31,943 nt of DNA from an uncultured Candidatus Melainabacteria bacterium (GCA_934777245.1 CAKVND010000025.1:1-31943), one strand, 5' to 3'. Positions 16,413 through 24,526 are shown, counted from the stretch's first letter. Numbers and translations: made by a program. Notes: generated from the letters alone by a model not told the origin.

Positions 16413-17759
16413 TTACACATCCACGCCGGACATCATGTTAATTAAAGTGTCAATAGTATTTTGCATATTTACGCTATCGGTTGTTCTTTGTTGCAAGAAT
16501 GCGTTAATTTTTGGCATCATCTCAATTGCAATATCTAGTTTAGGGTTCGAACCGGGTTGATACATACCAACATCAATCAAGTCCTTGTTTTCTCGATACA
16601 TTGCCATAATTTTACGCAACTTACCTGCAGCTTCTTTGTGTTCTTTAGAAGCAATTGCTGACATAAGTCTGGAAATACTTCCCAAAACGTCAATTGCAGG
16701 ATAATGGTTGGCTTCGGCAACTTTTCTTGACAAGAAAATGTGGCCGTCGGTAATACCACGTACTGTATCTACAATAGGGTCATTAATATCATCACCTTCC
16801 ATAAGTACGGTATAAAAAGCCGTAATCGAACCTTTAGGACTATTGCCGGCTCTTTCAAGAACCTTTTGAAGCCAAGAGAAAATTGAAGGCGGATAACCTT
16901 TCATTGTTGGTGGTTCACCGATAGACAAACCAACTTCACGTCCTGCCATAGCACAACGTGTTACAGTATCCGTCATTAAGAATACTTTTTTGCCTTGGTC
17001 TCTAAAATATTCACAGACCGCAGTCGCTGTTAGAAGACACTTTTGTCTGATTAAAGGCGGTTGGTCTCCTGTTGAACAAACAAGAACAGATTTTTTCATA
17101 CCTTCAGGACCAAGAGCATCTTCTACAAATTCTTTAACTTCTCTGCCACGTTCACCGATTAGTGCAACAACGTTAACATCCGCATCTGAATTTCTTGCAA
17201 TCATACCTAAAAGTGTACTTTTACCGACACCGGAACCCGCAAACAAGCCCATACGCTGTCCGCAACCAAATGTTAGGCAAGAATCTATAGCACGAACACC
17301 AGTTGAGAACATTTCTGTAATAATAGGTCTTTCAAAAGGCCCGGGAGGTGGTCCGTCAGAAGGTCGCCAAGTTGCGTTAGAAACATCAAGAGGTTTGCCG
17401 TCAATAGGTTCACCCATAGGGTTAATCAAACGTCCTAACAAGAAATCGCCAACAGGAATTATGATAGGGCCACCGGTAGTTGTAACAAGACTTCCTTGAC
17501 CGATTCCGGCTCCGTCATAAAGAAGAAGTAACTGTGCAACATCACCTTTAAAAGCAACAACTTCTGCAGGTTTTTTCTCTCCAGTAGCAGCTTCGATATA
17601 GCATAAATCGCCGATTTTCAAGCCGGGAAGCTTAACTTCTACAGTTAAACCCAAAAGCTTGGAAACGCTACCTTTGAATTGATACAAATCTACATTTTCA
17701 ATTTTTTTATGAACTTTATGTTTTAATTCATCTATAAATTCTTGATTTACACCTTCCAT
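16413..17759 (-). CDS. sctN: Type III secretion ATPase, SctN/FliI family
   Basis: SctN is the hexameric ATPase at the cytoplasmic base of type III export machines; it unfolds cargo and strips chaperones. The 448-residue protein has an F1-beta-like N-terminal domain, the Walker A motif GLFAGSGVGKST (171-182), the catalytic GER motif (E203), the Walker B stretch VFLMTD (259-264) and the family signature around GEPPTMKGYPPSIF (281-294). The segment KGSITAFYTVLMEGDDINDPI is the usual T3SS/flagellar signature. The ATG has AAGGA upstream. It lies 12 bases after sctV in one minus-strand operon: 348-residue protein, sctL, sctV, sctN. No flagellin, hook or motor genes are present here. Injectisome identity is preferred but FliI cannot be excluded without phylogeny. 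Confidence 0.93.
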   Translation of the reverse strand: MEGVNQEFIDELKHKVHKKIENVDLYQFKGSVSKLLGLTVEVKLPGLKIGDLCYIEAATGEKKPAEVVAFKGDVAQLLLLYDGAGIGQGSLVTTTGGPIIIPVGDFLLGRLINPMGEPIDGKPLDVSNATWRPSDGPPPGPFERPIITEMFSTGVRAIDSCLTFGCGQRMGLFAGSGVGKSTLLGMIARNSDADVNVVALIGERGREVKEFVEDALGPEGMKKSVLVCSTGDQPPLIRQKCLLTATAVCEYFRDQGKKVFLMTDTVTRCAMAGREVGLSIGEPPTMKGYPPSIFSWLQKVLERAGNSPKGSITAFYTVLMEGDDINDPIVDTVRGITDGHIFLSRKVAEANHYPAIDVLGSISRLMSAIASKEHKEAAGKLRKIMAMYRENKDLIDVGMYQPGSNPKLDIAIEMMPKINAFLQQRTTDSVNMQNTIDTLINMMSGVDV

Positions 17760-17771
17760 AAAATCAATTCC

Positions 17772-19865
17772 TTAATATCCGCTATTTTCGCCAATTGTAT
17801 CAACCGCTTCTACCTTGATATCTGTAATCAATTCTGAATAAGAAATTACGACAATTGTTGGAATATGACGTTCAAGCAATTGATATAAAGGTAATCGAAT
17901 TCTAGGTGAACACAAGATTACAGGTTGTTGTCCGATTGATTGATGCGCTCTCATCAGAGTCATTGCTGTAGATTCAATCAAATCTTGTACTTGCATTGGA
18001 TTAAGTAAGAACATTGTACCAAGCTCAGTTCTTTGGCAACTGTCATCCAAAGTCTTTTCCCATTCAGGAGAAAGAGTTAATGCATAGAGTACGTGGTCGC
18101 GGTCAACATTACTCAAACAAATTTGACGTCCTAGAGCTGCGCGCAAACGTTCCGACAAGATATCAGGCTCTTTAGAAAATCTTGCATAGTCGCACAAACG
18201 TTCAAATACAAAGATAATATCCTTAATAGAAACTTTTTCTCTAATTAAGTTTACAAAAATCTTTCTTAAATCTGAAGTTGAAATAATTGCAGGAACTAAG
18301 TCGTTTACAAGAGTCGGATCTTGAGAACGTACAAGTTCCATAAGCTTAAGAACATCAGTTTTTGTCATAACTTCGTCAACGTGTTTTCTTACACATTCTT
18401 GCAAGTGCGTAACAAGAACATCTGTCGCATCAACCGCTGTAACATTCTTAGCAGCTCTCGCATCATCTTGAGAAATCCAATATGCTTGAGTTTGGTAAGT
18501 AGGGTCCACACCAACAATAGCATCTTCGGGAATTGTTTTCTTAACAGAATCCCATTGATCTGCAATTACCATGTATTTACCCGGATATACATAACCTGAC
18601 GCAACAACGTTGTTACGGATTGAAATTACGTACTCGTTTGCTTCCAAAGCTGATGAGTCCATAATACGAATGTTTGGCAAAATGTAACCCAATTCGTCCG
18701 TAACTCTTTGACGTAAAGCTGCAATTTTGGCAAGCAATTGACCTTCTTGATCAGGGTCAGCAATAACAAGCAAGCCGGCACCAACTTGCAAACTCAATAC
18801 GTCAACACCAAGTCTTTCGTACATCTTATTAGGGTTAACCAAGTCTTGCATATTTTGACGTACGCTTTCTAATTGACCCAATTGAGATTGAACGTCTGCG
18901 TTAACCAATACAGAGAAGCCTGCTACAGCCAAGATAATTGTAAAGCATAAGAATGGGAAGAACGGCAAACCTGTAATCGGGCAGCTGACTGTAATTAATC
19001 CTAAGAATAATGCAGCAAAGAATAATGAATAAGGTTTTGCCATAATTTGTGCTGTCAAATCACTACCTAAAGAATTACTTGTAGCAGAAGCACGAGTCAT
19101 TACGATACCGGCTGAGATTGACATTAAAAGTGACGGAAGTTGTGACGCCAAACCATCACCAATAGTTAAAACGGTATATTTACCAACCGCGTCTGCAATT
19201 GGCATTTGGTTAACCAAACAACCGATTGTCAAACCACCTACAATGTTAATTATAACAATGATGATACCTGCCATAGTATCACCTTTTACGAACTTCATGG
19301 AACCGTCCATAGAACCGAATAAGCTTGATTCTCTTTGTAGGTCTTCACGTCTTTTTACCGCTTCTTCAGGAGAGATTAAACCTGCGTTAAAATCGGCGTC
19401 AATCGTCATCTGTTTACCGGGCATAGCATCTAAGGCGAAACGTGCAGAAACTTCGGCGATACGTTCAGCACCTTTTGTAATTACCATGAACTGTACAACT
19501 GTAATAATCAGGAAGATTACACCACCTACAATCATGTTACCGCCGGTAACGAACGTTCCAAACGCGTGTACAACTTCTCCGGCATCACCTTTAGCCAGAA
19601 TAAGTCTGGTTGAAGCAATTGAGAGTACTAAACGGAACATTGTACCTAAAAGAATAATTGAAGGAAAAGCAGCCAATTCTAATGGCTTTTGGACATACAA
19701 AGATATCATCAAAAGCACAATACCGAGTGTGATATTCAAGCTTATGGAAAAATTGATAACCCAATTTGGCATCTCCATAATCAAGATTAAAACCAAAGTC
19801 ATTACGAAGAGTGCCAAAAATATTTCTGATAAATGATTGTTCTGTTGTTGTCCTTCCGCTGCCAT
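17772..19865 (-). CDS. sctV: Type III secretion export gate, SctV/FlhA family
   Basis: SctV forms the nonameric export gate in the inner membrane; its cytoplasmic ring receives cargo-chaperone complexes. The 697-residue length is normal. About eight membrane helices fill residues 14-325. The FHIPEP signature FRLVLSIASTRLIL with GDAGEVVHAFGTFV is clear, as is SSLFGSMDGSMKFVKGD. The C-terminal cytoplasmic domain runs from about 350 to 697, with CSPRIRLPLYQLLER near its end. SMDG-MKFVKGD resembles injectisome SctV more than flagellar FlhA (often AMDGASKFVRGD), which is suggestive only. The ATG has AAAGGA upstream. A hairpin plus a run of eight G lies between sctL and this gene. Confidence 0.93.
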   Translation of the reverse strand: MAAEGQQQNNHLSEIFLALFVMTLVLILIMEMPNWVINFSISLNITLGIVLLMISLYVQKPLELAAFPSIILLGTMFRLVLSIASTRLILAKGDAGEVVHAFGTFVTGGNMIVGGVIFLIITVVQFMVITKGAERIAEVSARFALDAMPGKQMTIDADFNAGLISPEEAVKRREDLQRESSLFGSMDGSMKFVKGDTMAGIIIVIINIVGGLTIGCLVNQMPIADAVGKYTVLTIGDGLASQLPSLLMSISAGIVMTRASATSNSLGSDLTAQIMAKPYSLFFAALFLGLITVSCPITGLPFFPFLCFTIILAVAGFSVLVNADVQSQLGQLESVRQNMQDLVNPNKMYERLGVDVLSLQVGAGLLVIADPDQEGQLLAKIAALRQRVTDELGYILPNIRIMDSSALEANEYVISIRNNVVASGYVYPGKYMVIADQWDSVKKTIPEDAIVGVDPTYQTQAYWISQDDARAAKNVTAVDATDVLVTHLQECVRKHVDEVMTKTDVLKLMELVRSQDPTLVNDLVPAIISTSDLRKIFVNLIREKVSIKDIIFVFERLCDYARFSKEPDILSERLRAALGRQICLSNVDRDHVLYALTLSPEWEKTLDDSCQRTELGTMFLLNPMQVQDLIESTAMTLMRAHQSIGQQPVILCSPRIRLPLYQLLERHIPTIVVISYSELITDIKVEAVDTIGENSGY

Positions 19866-19888
19866 TTTGTCCTTTTGAAGGTTTTATA

Positions 19889-19916
19889 CCCCCCCCTCTC
19901 GCTCAAGTGGCGAGAG
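19889..19916 (-). promoter_or_regulatory. Hairpin followed by G8 run upstream of sctV
   Basis: On the minus strand a 7-bp stem CTCTCGC/GCGAGAG (19896-19916) is followed directly by eight G (19889-19896, overlapping the stem end), then TATAAAACC and the ribosome site. There is no U-run, so it is not a normal terminator. A G8 tract is striking in such an AT-rich region and could vary in length by slippage, altering sctV expression. This is an inference. Confidence 0.5.
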
Positions 19917-19924
19917 AATTAGTT

Positions 19925-20701
19925 TTACATTCCTTCTAACGCTTTTTTAATGATTTCTAACTGTGTGTCAATTGATGCATCAACGATGCCGTTGTTTGTT
20001 TGAAAAACGCATCCGCCTTCTTCAATTGAAGGGTCAGCTATTATGTTAATTTTAGCGTCAATACCATATTGATAAGTTATATTAGGCAATGTGTCCTTGA
20101 TAAACTGTACCGCTTGAGGTTTGACCCTTATATTAATCTTAGGTTCGCTTTTCGAAACAGTTTTAAGTACATCCACAATTGTATTAACTAATACTTGCGG
20201 ATCACTCTCAACTTCTTTTTTTATAATCTTTTTGGCTATATCAACACTAATTTCTAAAATGTCAGGTGCAATATATTCAAAAACATTTTTAGGAGCATTC
20301 ATAAATTCTGAAAAATTATTTTTAAACGCTTCCAAATCTGAATTTGCTTGTTCTAAACCTTTTCTATAACCTTCTTCAAATGCTGATTTTTTGATTGTTT
20401 CAGCTTCTTCTTGAGCTCTTGAAACAAGATTTCTATCATCAATTCTGCGATAACCGCGCCTTCTTGAACCGCGTCTGCGTTCTTGTCGTTGTGTGAAATC
20501 TATATTTTCTATATCAAATAAATCAATTTCAGGTTCTTGTGGCGCTTGTGGTTGAGGAGTTTCTTGAATAATTTCTTCAACTACAGGTTGTTGTTCTATA
20601 TTTTCAACTTCTGAAATTTGAGCATTAAAAACTTGAACCTCTACTTTTTTAGGCTCTGTTTTTTCTACCTTCCCCTTCAAATTTCTTTTTTTGATTATCA
20701 T
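19925..20701 (-). CDS. sctL: Type III secretion stator, SctL/FliH family
   Basis: SctL (FliH) dimers link the ATPase SctN to the sorting platform and regulate it. The 258-residue protein has a Glu/Pro/Gln-rich N-terminus (about 20-65), an unusually Arg-rich patch (RQERRRGSRRRGYRR, 72-86), a long helix (about 90-130), and a C-terminal FliH domain (145-258). The latter carries ILEISVDIAKKIIKKEV and the family hallmark EEGGCVFQTNNGIVDASIDTQ (about 227-247). The order directly before sctV-sctN supports the call. The gene starts 9 bases after the upstream stop with no good ribosome site of its own, so it is probably translationally coupled. Confidence 0.88.
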   Translation of the reverse strand: MIIKKRNLKGKVEKTEPKKVEVQVFNAQISEVENIEQQPVVEEIIQETPQPQAPQEPEIDLFDIENIDFTQRQERRRGSRRRGYRRIDDRNLVSRAQEEAETIKKSAFEEGYRKGLEQANSDLEAFKNNFSEFMNAPKNVFEYIAPDILEISVDIAKKIIKKEVESDPQVLVNTIVDVLKTVSKSEPKINIRVKPQAVQFIKDTLPNITYQYGIDAKINIIADPSIEEGGCVFQTNNGIVDASIDTQLEIIKKALEGM

Positions 20702-20710
20702 ATAAAAGTA

Positions 20711-21757
20711 TTATACACTCTCTTCTATATATTGTGCAACAATTCCCGCAACTTTTAGCGGTAATTCTGAATATTCACCGTCATAAGCTTGTGCTATAAA
20801 CCTTTTTACAAGCGGACGCTCGTTTTTTATAACTTTTTCAATACGCTCACGCGGAATTTCTCTATAAATTCTTAACAAATCTCCAAGGACGTTTTCTTTT
20901 GTAAGTTTGCGCTTTATTGGCAAATACTCTTTCATTTCTTTTAAGCAATCTGTAACCAAATCACCATCAAGATGTGATTCTAAGTCTGCCATGTTCATGT
21001 ATTGAGAAATTGCCAATGAATCATTAGAGTCAAACTTGTTAAGTATTGTTGTTACTTTATCTTGTGACATCAGTTTCAACACCAATGCTAAAGACATTAA
21101 TTTCATTTGTTTATTTGTAATTCCTTGTGGAATAGATACCGGTTGTCTGCTTGTTGATTGTTCTCTAGCTTGTTTTCTATTAGCTCTGCGTTGTTCTTTT
21201 TCTTGACGAGCTTTTTCAGCTTCTGCAGCTTGTTCTTGTTTTAATCTATTTTGCTCCGCTTGAGCTTGTTGCGCCATTGCATCAATATTTGATTGGCTTT
21301 CAGCTCTATTTTTAGTATTTTCGTCAATAACACCTTTTTGTTGTAGCTCTTCAATACTTTGATTATAAACTTTAATAACGTGATGCTCGACAGCTTGAAG
21401 AAGTTGATCTTGCGGGATTTTTCTAATAACGGCTTGTTTAGCCACTTCAAAAATAGTAAATGCAATTTTTTGCATAATACTATCCCAATATTGCGGAAGT
21501 ATACCGGAATGAATTAAATCGATTGATTTATGGAATGACCATTCAGCAATAATTTGTGTAATAAATACCGCTTGTTCTGCATTCAAATTAAGCTGTTGAT
21601 CATTATAAAGAGCTTCACCTGCTAAAAGAGTGAAATTACCGAGAGTTTTTACGATATATTCTTTTTCTCTATCTTCCAACTCTTGCGGAACAAGCTCTTT
21701 GGCTTGTTCTGACATAGAAGCTGCAAATCCTTTATAATCAAATCCTTCAATAGGCAT
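20711..21757 (-). CDS. FliG/SctK-like sorting-platform candidate
   Basis: The 348-residue protein is soluble and helical. Residues 1-150 are of unknown fold. Residues 155-205 form a Gln/Glu/Lys/Arg-rich coiled-coil linker. Residues 215-345 resemble the armadillo-type repeats of FliG: MKLMSLALVLKLMSQDKVTTILNKFD recalls the FliG phrase in which a rotor subunit counts layers, and RPLVKRFIAQAYDGE resembles its C-terminal part. Position directly before sctL matches both fliG-fliH in flagellar operons and sctK-sctL in injectisomes. The likely role is docking the SctQ/SctL platform to the membrane ring. The similarity is by eye and moderate. The start ATG has AAAGGA upstream. It is the first gene of the secretion operon. 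Confidence 0.55.
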   Translation of the reverse strand: MPIEGFDYKGFAASMSEQAKELVPQELEDREKEYIVKTLGNFTLLAGEALYNDQQLNLNAEQAVFITQIIAEWSFHKSIDLIHSGILPQYWDSIMQKIAFTIFEVAKQAVIRKIPQDQLLQAVEHHVIKVYNQSIEELQQKGVIDENTKNRAESQSNIDAMAQQAQAEQNRLKQEQAAEAEKARQEKEQRRANRKQAREQSTSRQPVSIPQGITNKQMKLMSLALVLKLMSQDKVTTILNKFDSNDSLAISQYMNMADLESHLDGDLVTDCLKEMKEYLPIKRKLTKENVLGDLLRIYREIPRERIEKVIKNERPLVKRFIAQAYDGEYSELPLKVAGIVAQYIEESV

Positions 21758-21855
21758 AACTTTTCCTTTATATTATATCCCTATTGTATTATACATAAGA
21801 GATGAATTTTTATCCTCATATATTTAATTGAAAAATAAAAAAAATCATAAATAAA

Positions 21856-21880
21856 GAAAAAGCGCCTAATGGCGCAAAAA
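21856..21880 (-). terminator. Terminator after the 171-residue gene
   Basis: The stem GCGCC/GGCGC around a 4-base loop (21862-21875) is followed on the minus strand by TTTTTC. It separates the repeat-protein gene from the secretion operon, so the two are distinct transcription units. Confidence 0.75.
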
Positions 21881-21953
21881 TTCGGTTAAAAAATATAGGT
21901 ATAGGTTAATAAATTATTTTTTCCAAAATTTCAATTTATCAAAAAAATTAGTA

Positions 21954-22469
21954 CTAGCTTGTTGTTTTGGTGGAGCTTTTTTTGCACTTTTTAAATAATA
22001 AAATTGTTGAAGCAATCATAATACCACCTGCAATTAATCCTTTTACAATATTCGGAGTTTTTGAAGCTGTGTTACTTAAATCATCACCTAGTTTACCAAA
22101 ACCTCCACCAAATCCGTTAATTCCGGCTTGTGAATTATTTGTAATTATATTTCCATTGACATTTCCAAATCCGTTTAAACCTGCATCTGAGTTATTTGTT
22201 AAGATATTTCCGTTAATACTTCCAAAACTATTTAAACCAACTTGCGAATCAATTGAATTATTATATGCAGAATTCAAACCACTGTATGAAAAACTATCTT
22301 GTTGCATTCCATGATTTTGATATAAATTACCCTGTGCAGCCATGTTTAAATAAGGATTTTGCATTCCATTTAAAGATGAAACATTAATGCTATTCGCAAG
22401 TTCCATCGGAGCATAGTCTAAAATTCCTTTATTATATAGATTTTGTAATGTATAAGGACTTACTGACAT
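21954..22469 (-). CDS. Asn/Gly-rich tandem-repeat protein with C-terminal membrane anchor
   Basis: This 171-residue protein is not recognised. The N-terminal 75 residues are Asn/Ser/Tyr/Gln-rich. Residues 78-115 are two 19-residue repeats (GLNSFGSINGNILTNNSDA and GLNGFGNVNGNIITNNSQA), then a third partial copy starting GINGFGGGFG. One hydrophobic helix (about 142-159) followed by KKCKK looks like a tail anchor. There is no Sec signal, so it would need post-translational insertion or a non-Sec route. It lies just upstream of, but is terminated before, the T3SS operon. Its upstream region matches that of the 301-residue gene at 163-1068, which also has a GINGxG motif and hydrophobic C-terminus. 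A translocator or surface role is speculation. Confidence 0.7.
   Translation of the reverse strand: MSVSPYTLQNLYNKGILDYAPMELANSINVSSLNGMQNPYLNMAAQGNLYQNHGMQQDSFSYSGLNSAYNNSIDSQVGLNSFGSINGNILTNNSDAGLNGFGNVNGNIITNNSQAGINGFGGGFGKLGDDLSNTASKTPNIVKGLIAGGIMIASTILLFKKCKKSSTKTTS
22125..22238 (-). repeat. 57-bp tandem repeat, two units, in the coding region
   Basis: Two adjacent 57-bp units encode the 19-residue repeats of the anchored protein, followed by a partial third. The units differ at several bases, so the duplication is not fresh, but the reading frame is kept. Confidence 0.75.
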
Positions 22470-22474
22470 TTCAC

Positions 22475-22517
22475 AACCTTTATTTTTTAACTACACCTAC
22501 ATATATTTAAAGTATTT
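22475..22517 (-). promoter_or_regulatory. Conserved upstream element, copy B (promoter/leader)
   Basis: On the minus strand this holds AAATACTTTAAATATATGTA then GG, followed by GTTAAAAAATAAAGGTT. It aligns with the element at 1086-1132 over nearly its whole length. It lies immediately upstream of the 171-residue gene, in the region shared with the divergent membrane-protein gene at 22566. Confidence 0.6.
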
Positions 22518-22565
22518 TTTAATAAAAAAATTGCTTTATTTGTAAAGCTTTGTTAAGATAAAAAT

Positions 22566-24122
22566 GTGGGGAAAGTGTTTTTTAAAAATAATTGGCAAAT
22601 ATTAGTATTTAATTTAGTCGTTATAATAGCTTTTATCGTTGGATATGGGCATTTTGGCGATATAATGGTTGATTCCTTTAGGGAAGCTTATATTCCTGCG
22701 CAAATTTTAAAAGGTCAAGTTCTTTATAAAAATATCTTTAACATATATGCACCTTTTTCATATCTTTTTAATTCATTATTGTTTTTAATATTTGGAGTTC
22801 ATTTAAAAATACTGTATACGGCAGGGTTGTTGGCAACATTAGGAGTTTTAAATTTAGTATTTAAAATCTCAAATGAATTCATGAACAAAACTTATGCTTT
22901 AAGTATTGTTTTATTTGTAATTTCTGTAGGTGTATTATCTCCAAATGTCTTTAATTATATCTTTCCGTATTCATTTGGCATGCTATATGGTCTCCTATTC
23001 ATATTAGCATCGATTTATTTTGCTCTTAAAGACAAGTTTCAGCTTGCATACTTGATGTACTCGTTTGCGATTTGTTCAAAGTATGAATTTGCTTTGCTTT
23101 TATCATTACTGCTATTTGTAACCGGAAAAAATGATTTATTAAAAAATATCATTTCCTTATTGCTGCCGATAATTATAACTTATACTCCACTGTTCGTAAT
23201 GAATGTAGGTTTAGAAAACATCTTAGCTTCAGCTCAAATTATACTAACAATGTCCTCAACAAAAACTCTTTATTGGTTTTATTCTATAACGGGTTTGGTA
23301 TTCAGACCGGAAATATTGCCTATATATTTAATTAATTTAATAAAAGTCTTAATACCTTTATTATTCATGTATTATTGGCGAAGCTGGTGGTTGATAATAC
23401 TTACGGCAATTTATTTTTATTTTGCCACTACTCCGGATTTGTTAATATACATATTTCCATTAATCTTGATATTATTTGTCATTAGATTTAGAAAACTAAG
23501 CCATGAAAAAATATTTTTTGTGCTGGCTTCATTACTAATTTCTATGAAAATATTTTTTGCTGAAACATTTTTATCTTATGGAGTATTTTTTATTCCATTT
23601 GCGCTAATTTCAATATTTATACTGATTCCACCAAGATTTAAAAAAGCATTGTTTATAATAACATTGATTTGTGCTTTGAATTTTGGAATAAAAAATACAA
23701 TTTCACTTTCTCAAAAGAATGTTAAAGTAGAGACAGAACGCGGAGTTTTTTATTCTGCTACCGGAGAAGTTATTAATCAAGTTATTAATTACATTAATAA
23801 AAATACAAAATCTACAGACAAGGTTGTTATATATCCGGAATGCTTAGCTGTTAATTTTTTGACAAGTAGAGATTCTGATAACAAATTTTATTCATTGATT
23901 CCGCTGTATGTCGAAACATTTAGTGAGGATGTGATAATAAAAAGGCTGGATATAATAAAGCCGGAGTATATTGTAATAAGTAATTACAACACATCAAACT
24001 ATTATTACAGTTATTTTGGTCAAGATTATGCCGGTGGGATTTACGGTTATGTATTATCTAATTATGATAAACAAGCTGATTTTGGTCGTAAAATGTCGTT
24101 TATAGTTTATAAAAGAAAATAA
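22566..24122 (+). CDS. Polytopic membrane protein, probable GT-C fold glycosyltransferase
   Basis: The 518-residue protein has about ten membrane helices and a C-terminal soluble part (about 390-518). The first outer loop carries DSFREAYIPAQILKGQVLYK and FNIYAPFSYLFNSLLF, a layout typical of lipid-linked sugar transferases of the GT-C superfamily (ArnT/PMT-like, DUF2029 type), where an early Asp/Glu is catalytic. These enzymes move sugars from polyprenyl phosphate to lipids or proteins outside the membrane. The GTG at 22566 gives the longest reading; the ribosome site is poor and a start a few codons later is possible. The gene is divergent from the repeat-protein gene and ends at a terminator shared with rubredoxin. 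Substrate unknown. Confidence 0.7.
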   Translation: MGKVFFKNNWQILVFNLVVIIAFIVGYGHFGDIMVDSFREAYIPAQILKGQVLYKNIFNIYAPFSYLFNSLLFLIFGVHLKILYTAGLLATLGVLNLVFKISNEFMNKTYALSIVLFVISVGVLSPNVFNYIFPYSFGMLYGLLFILASIYFALKDKFQLAYLMYSFAICSKYEFALLLSLLLFVTGKNDLLKNIISLLLPIIITYTPLFVMNVGLENILASAQIILTMSSTKTLYWFYSITGLVFRPEILPIYLINLIKVLIPLLFMYYWRSWWLIILTAIYFYFATTPDLLIYIFPLILILFVIRFRKLSHEKIFFVLASLLISMKIFFAETFLSYGVFFIPFALISIFILIPPRFKKALFIITLICALNFGIKNTISLSQKNVKVETERGVFYSATGEVINQVINYINKNTKSTDKVVIYPECLAVNFLTSRDSDNKFYSLIPLYVETFSEDVIIKRLDIIKPEYIVISNYNTSNYYYSYFGQDYAGGIYGYVLSNYDKQADFGRKMSFIVYKRK

Positions 24123-24123
24123 A

Positions 24124-24152
24124 AAAAGGATTGGTGCTTTACCAATCCTTTT
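24124..24152. terminator. Bidirectional terminator between the GT-C gene and rubredoxin
   Basis: A perfect 12-bp stem AAAAGGATTGGT/ACCAATCCTTTT around GCTTT, with A-run and T-run on opposite sides, lies between two convergent genes. It can stop transcription from both. Confidence 0.88.
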
Positions 24153-24171
24153 GCATATAATAAATACTTTA

Positions 24172-24330
24172 TTATTCAGCTTCAAACATATCTTTTCCTA
24201 CCGCACAAAGTGGACAAGTCCAATCATCAGGTAGTTTTTCAAAAGCTGTTCCTGCTGGAATTCCATTATCCGGATCGCCAACGGCCGGATCATATTCGTA
24301 ATGACAAACTGTACAAATGTATTTTTTCAT
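24172..24330 (-). CDS. Rubredoxin
   Basis: This 52-residue iron protein is a one-electron carrier with a single Fe bound by four Cys. Both ligand pairs are visible: [11 protein letters not shown] (C6, C9) and [11 protein letters not shown] (C39, C42), together with the usual [15 protein letters not shown] core. The start ATG has AAGGAG 7 bases upstream. It lies on the same strand as, and about 460 bases after, the flavodiiron protein gene, whose natural electron donor is rubredoxin. The pair would reduce O2 or NO in the cytosol of an anaerobe. The gap between them holds repeat-like sequence, so they may be separate transcripts. Confidence 0.95.
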   Translation of the reverse strand: MKKYICTVCHYEYDPAVGDPDNGIPAGTAFEKLPDDWTCPLCAVGKDMFEAE

Positions 24331-24508
24331 AATGTTCTCCTTTTTTAATTGTTATAAGCCTCCACCCTAGCCCTCCCCCGATGAGAGGAAACTTAGAAGC
24401 ATCTTACTACATTATTATATTACTTTAAGTTTAAAAATTTTTCCATTGTTATTACAACATTTTTTTTATCAATAATATTTTCTTATGAATATTTTCATAA
24501 GTTAACTG

Positions 24509-24526
24509 TTAATAATACCCTCTCCC
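24509..24526 (+). repeat. Dispersed repeat word shared with 4568-4585
   Basis: An 18-base exact inverted copy of sequence found in the gap before the GH57 gene. Weaker similarity (TTGAACGTC, AGCGC, CCTC) follows about 80 bases later in both gaps. Confidence 0.6.

Noticed and set aside
16990..17499. 169-codon plus-strand frame antisense to sctN
   Set aside because: It is a shadow of the strongly conserved sctN coding frame.
19243..19836. 197-codon plus-strand frame antisense to sctV
   Set aside because: It is a shadow of sctV, with no start signals or family match.
16413..21757. Reading the secretion block as an ordinary flagellar operon
   Set aside because: It is not excluded, but no flagellar structural or motor gene is in the window and the SctV GSMDG-MKFVKGD phrase fits injectisomes better. 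Kept as the main alternative.
21773..21827. TATAAT words upstream of the secretion operon as its promoter
   Set aside because: Several TATAAT-like words occur, but none has a -35 box at proper spacing; in such AT-rich DNA they are expected by chance, so no promoter was annotated.
22125..22238. 57-bp repeats considered as a CRISPR or other non-coding array
   Set aside because: There are no spacers; the units are in frame inside a coding sequence and encode a 19-residue protein repeat.
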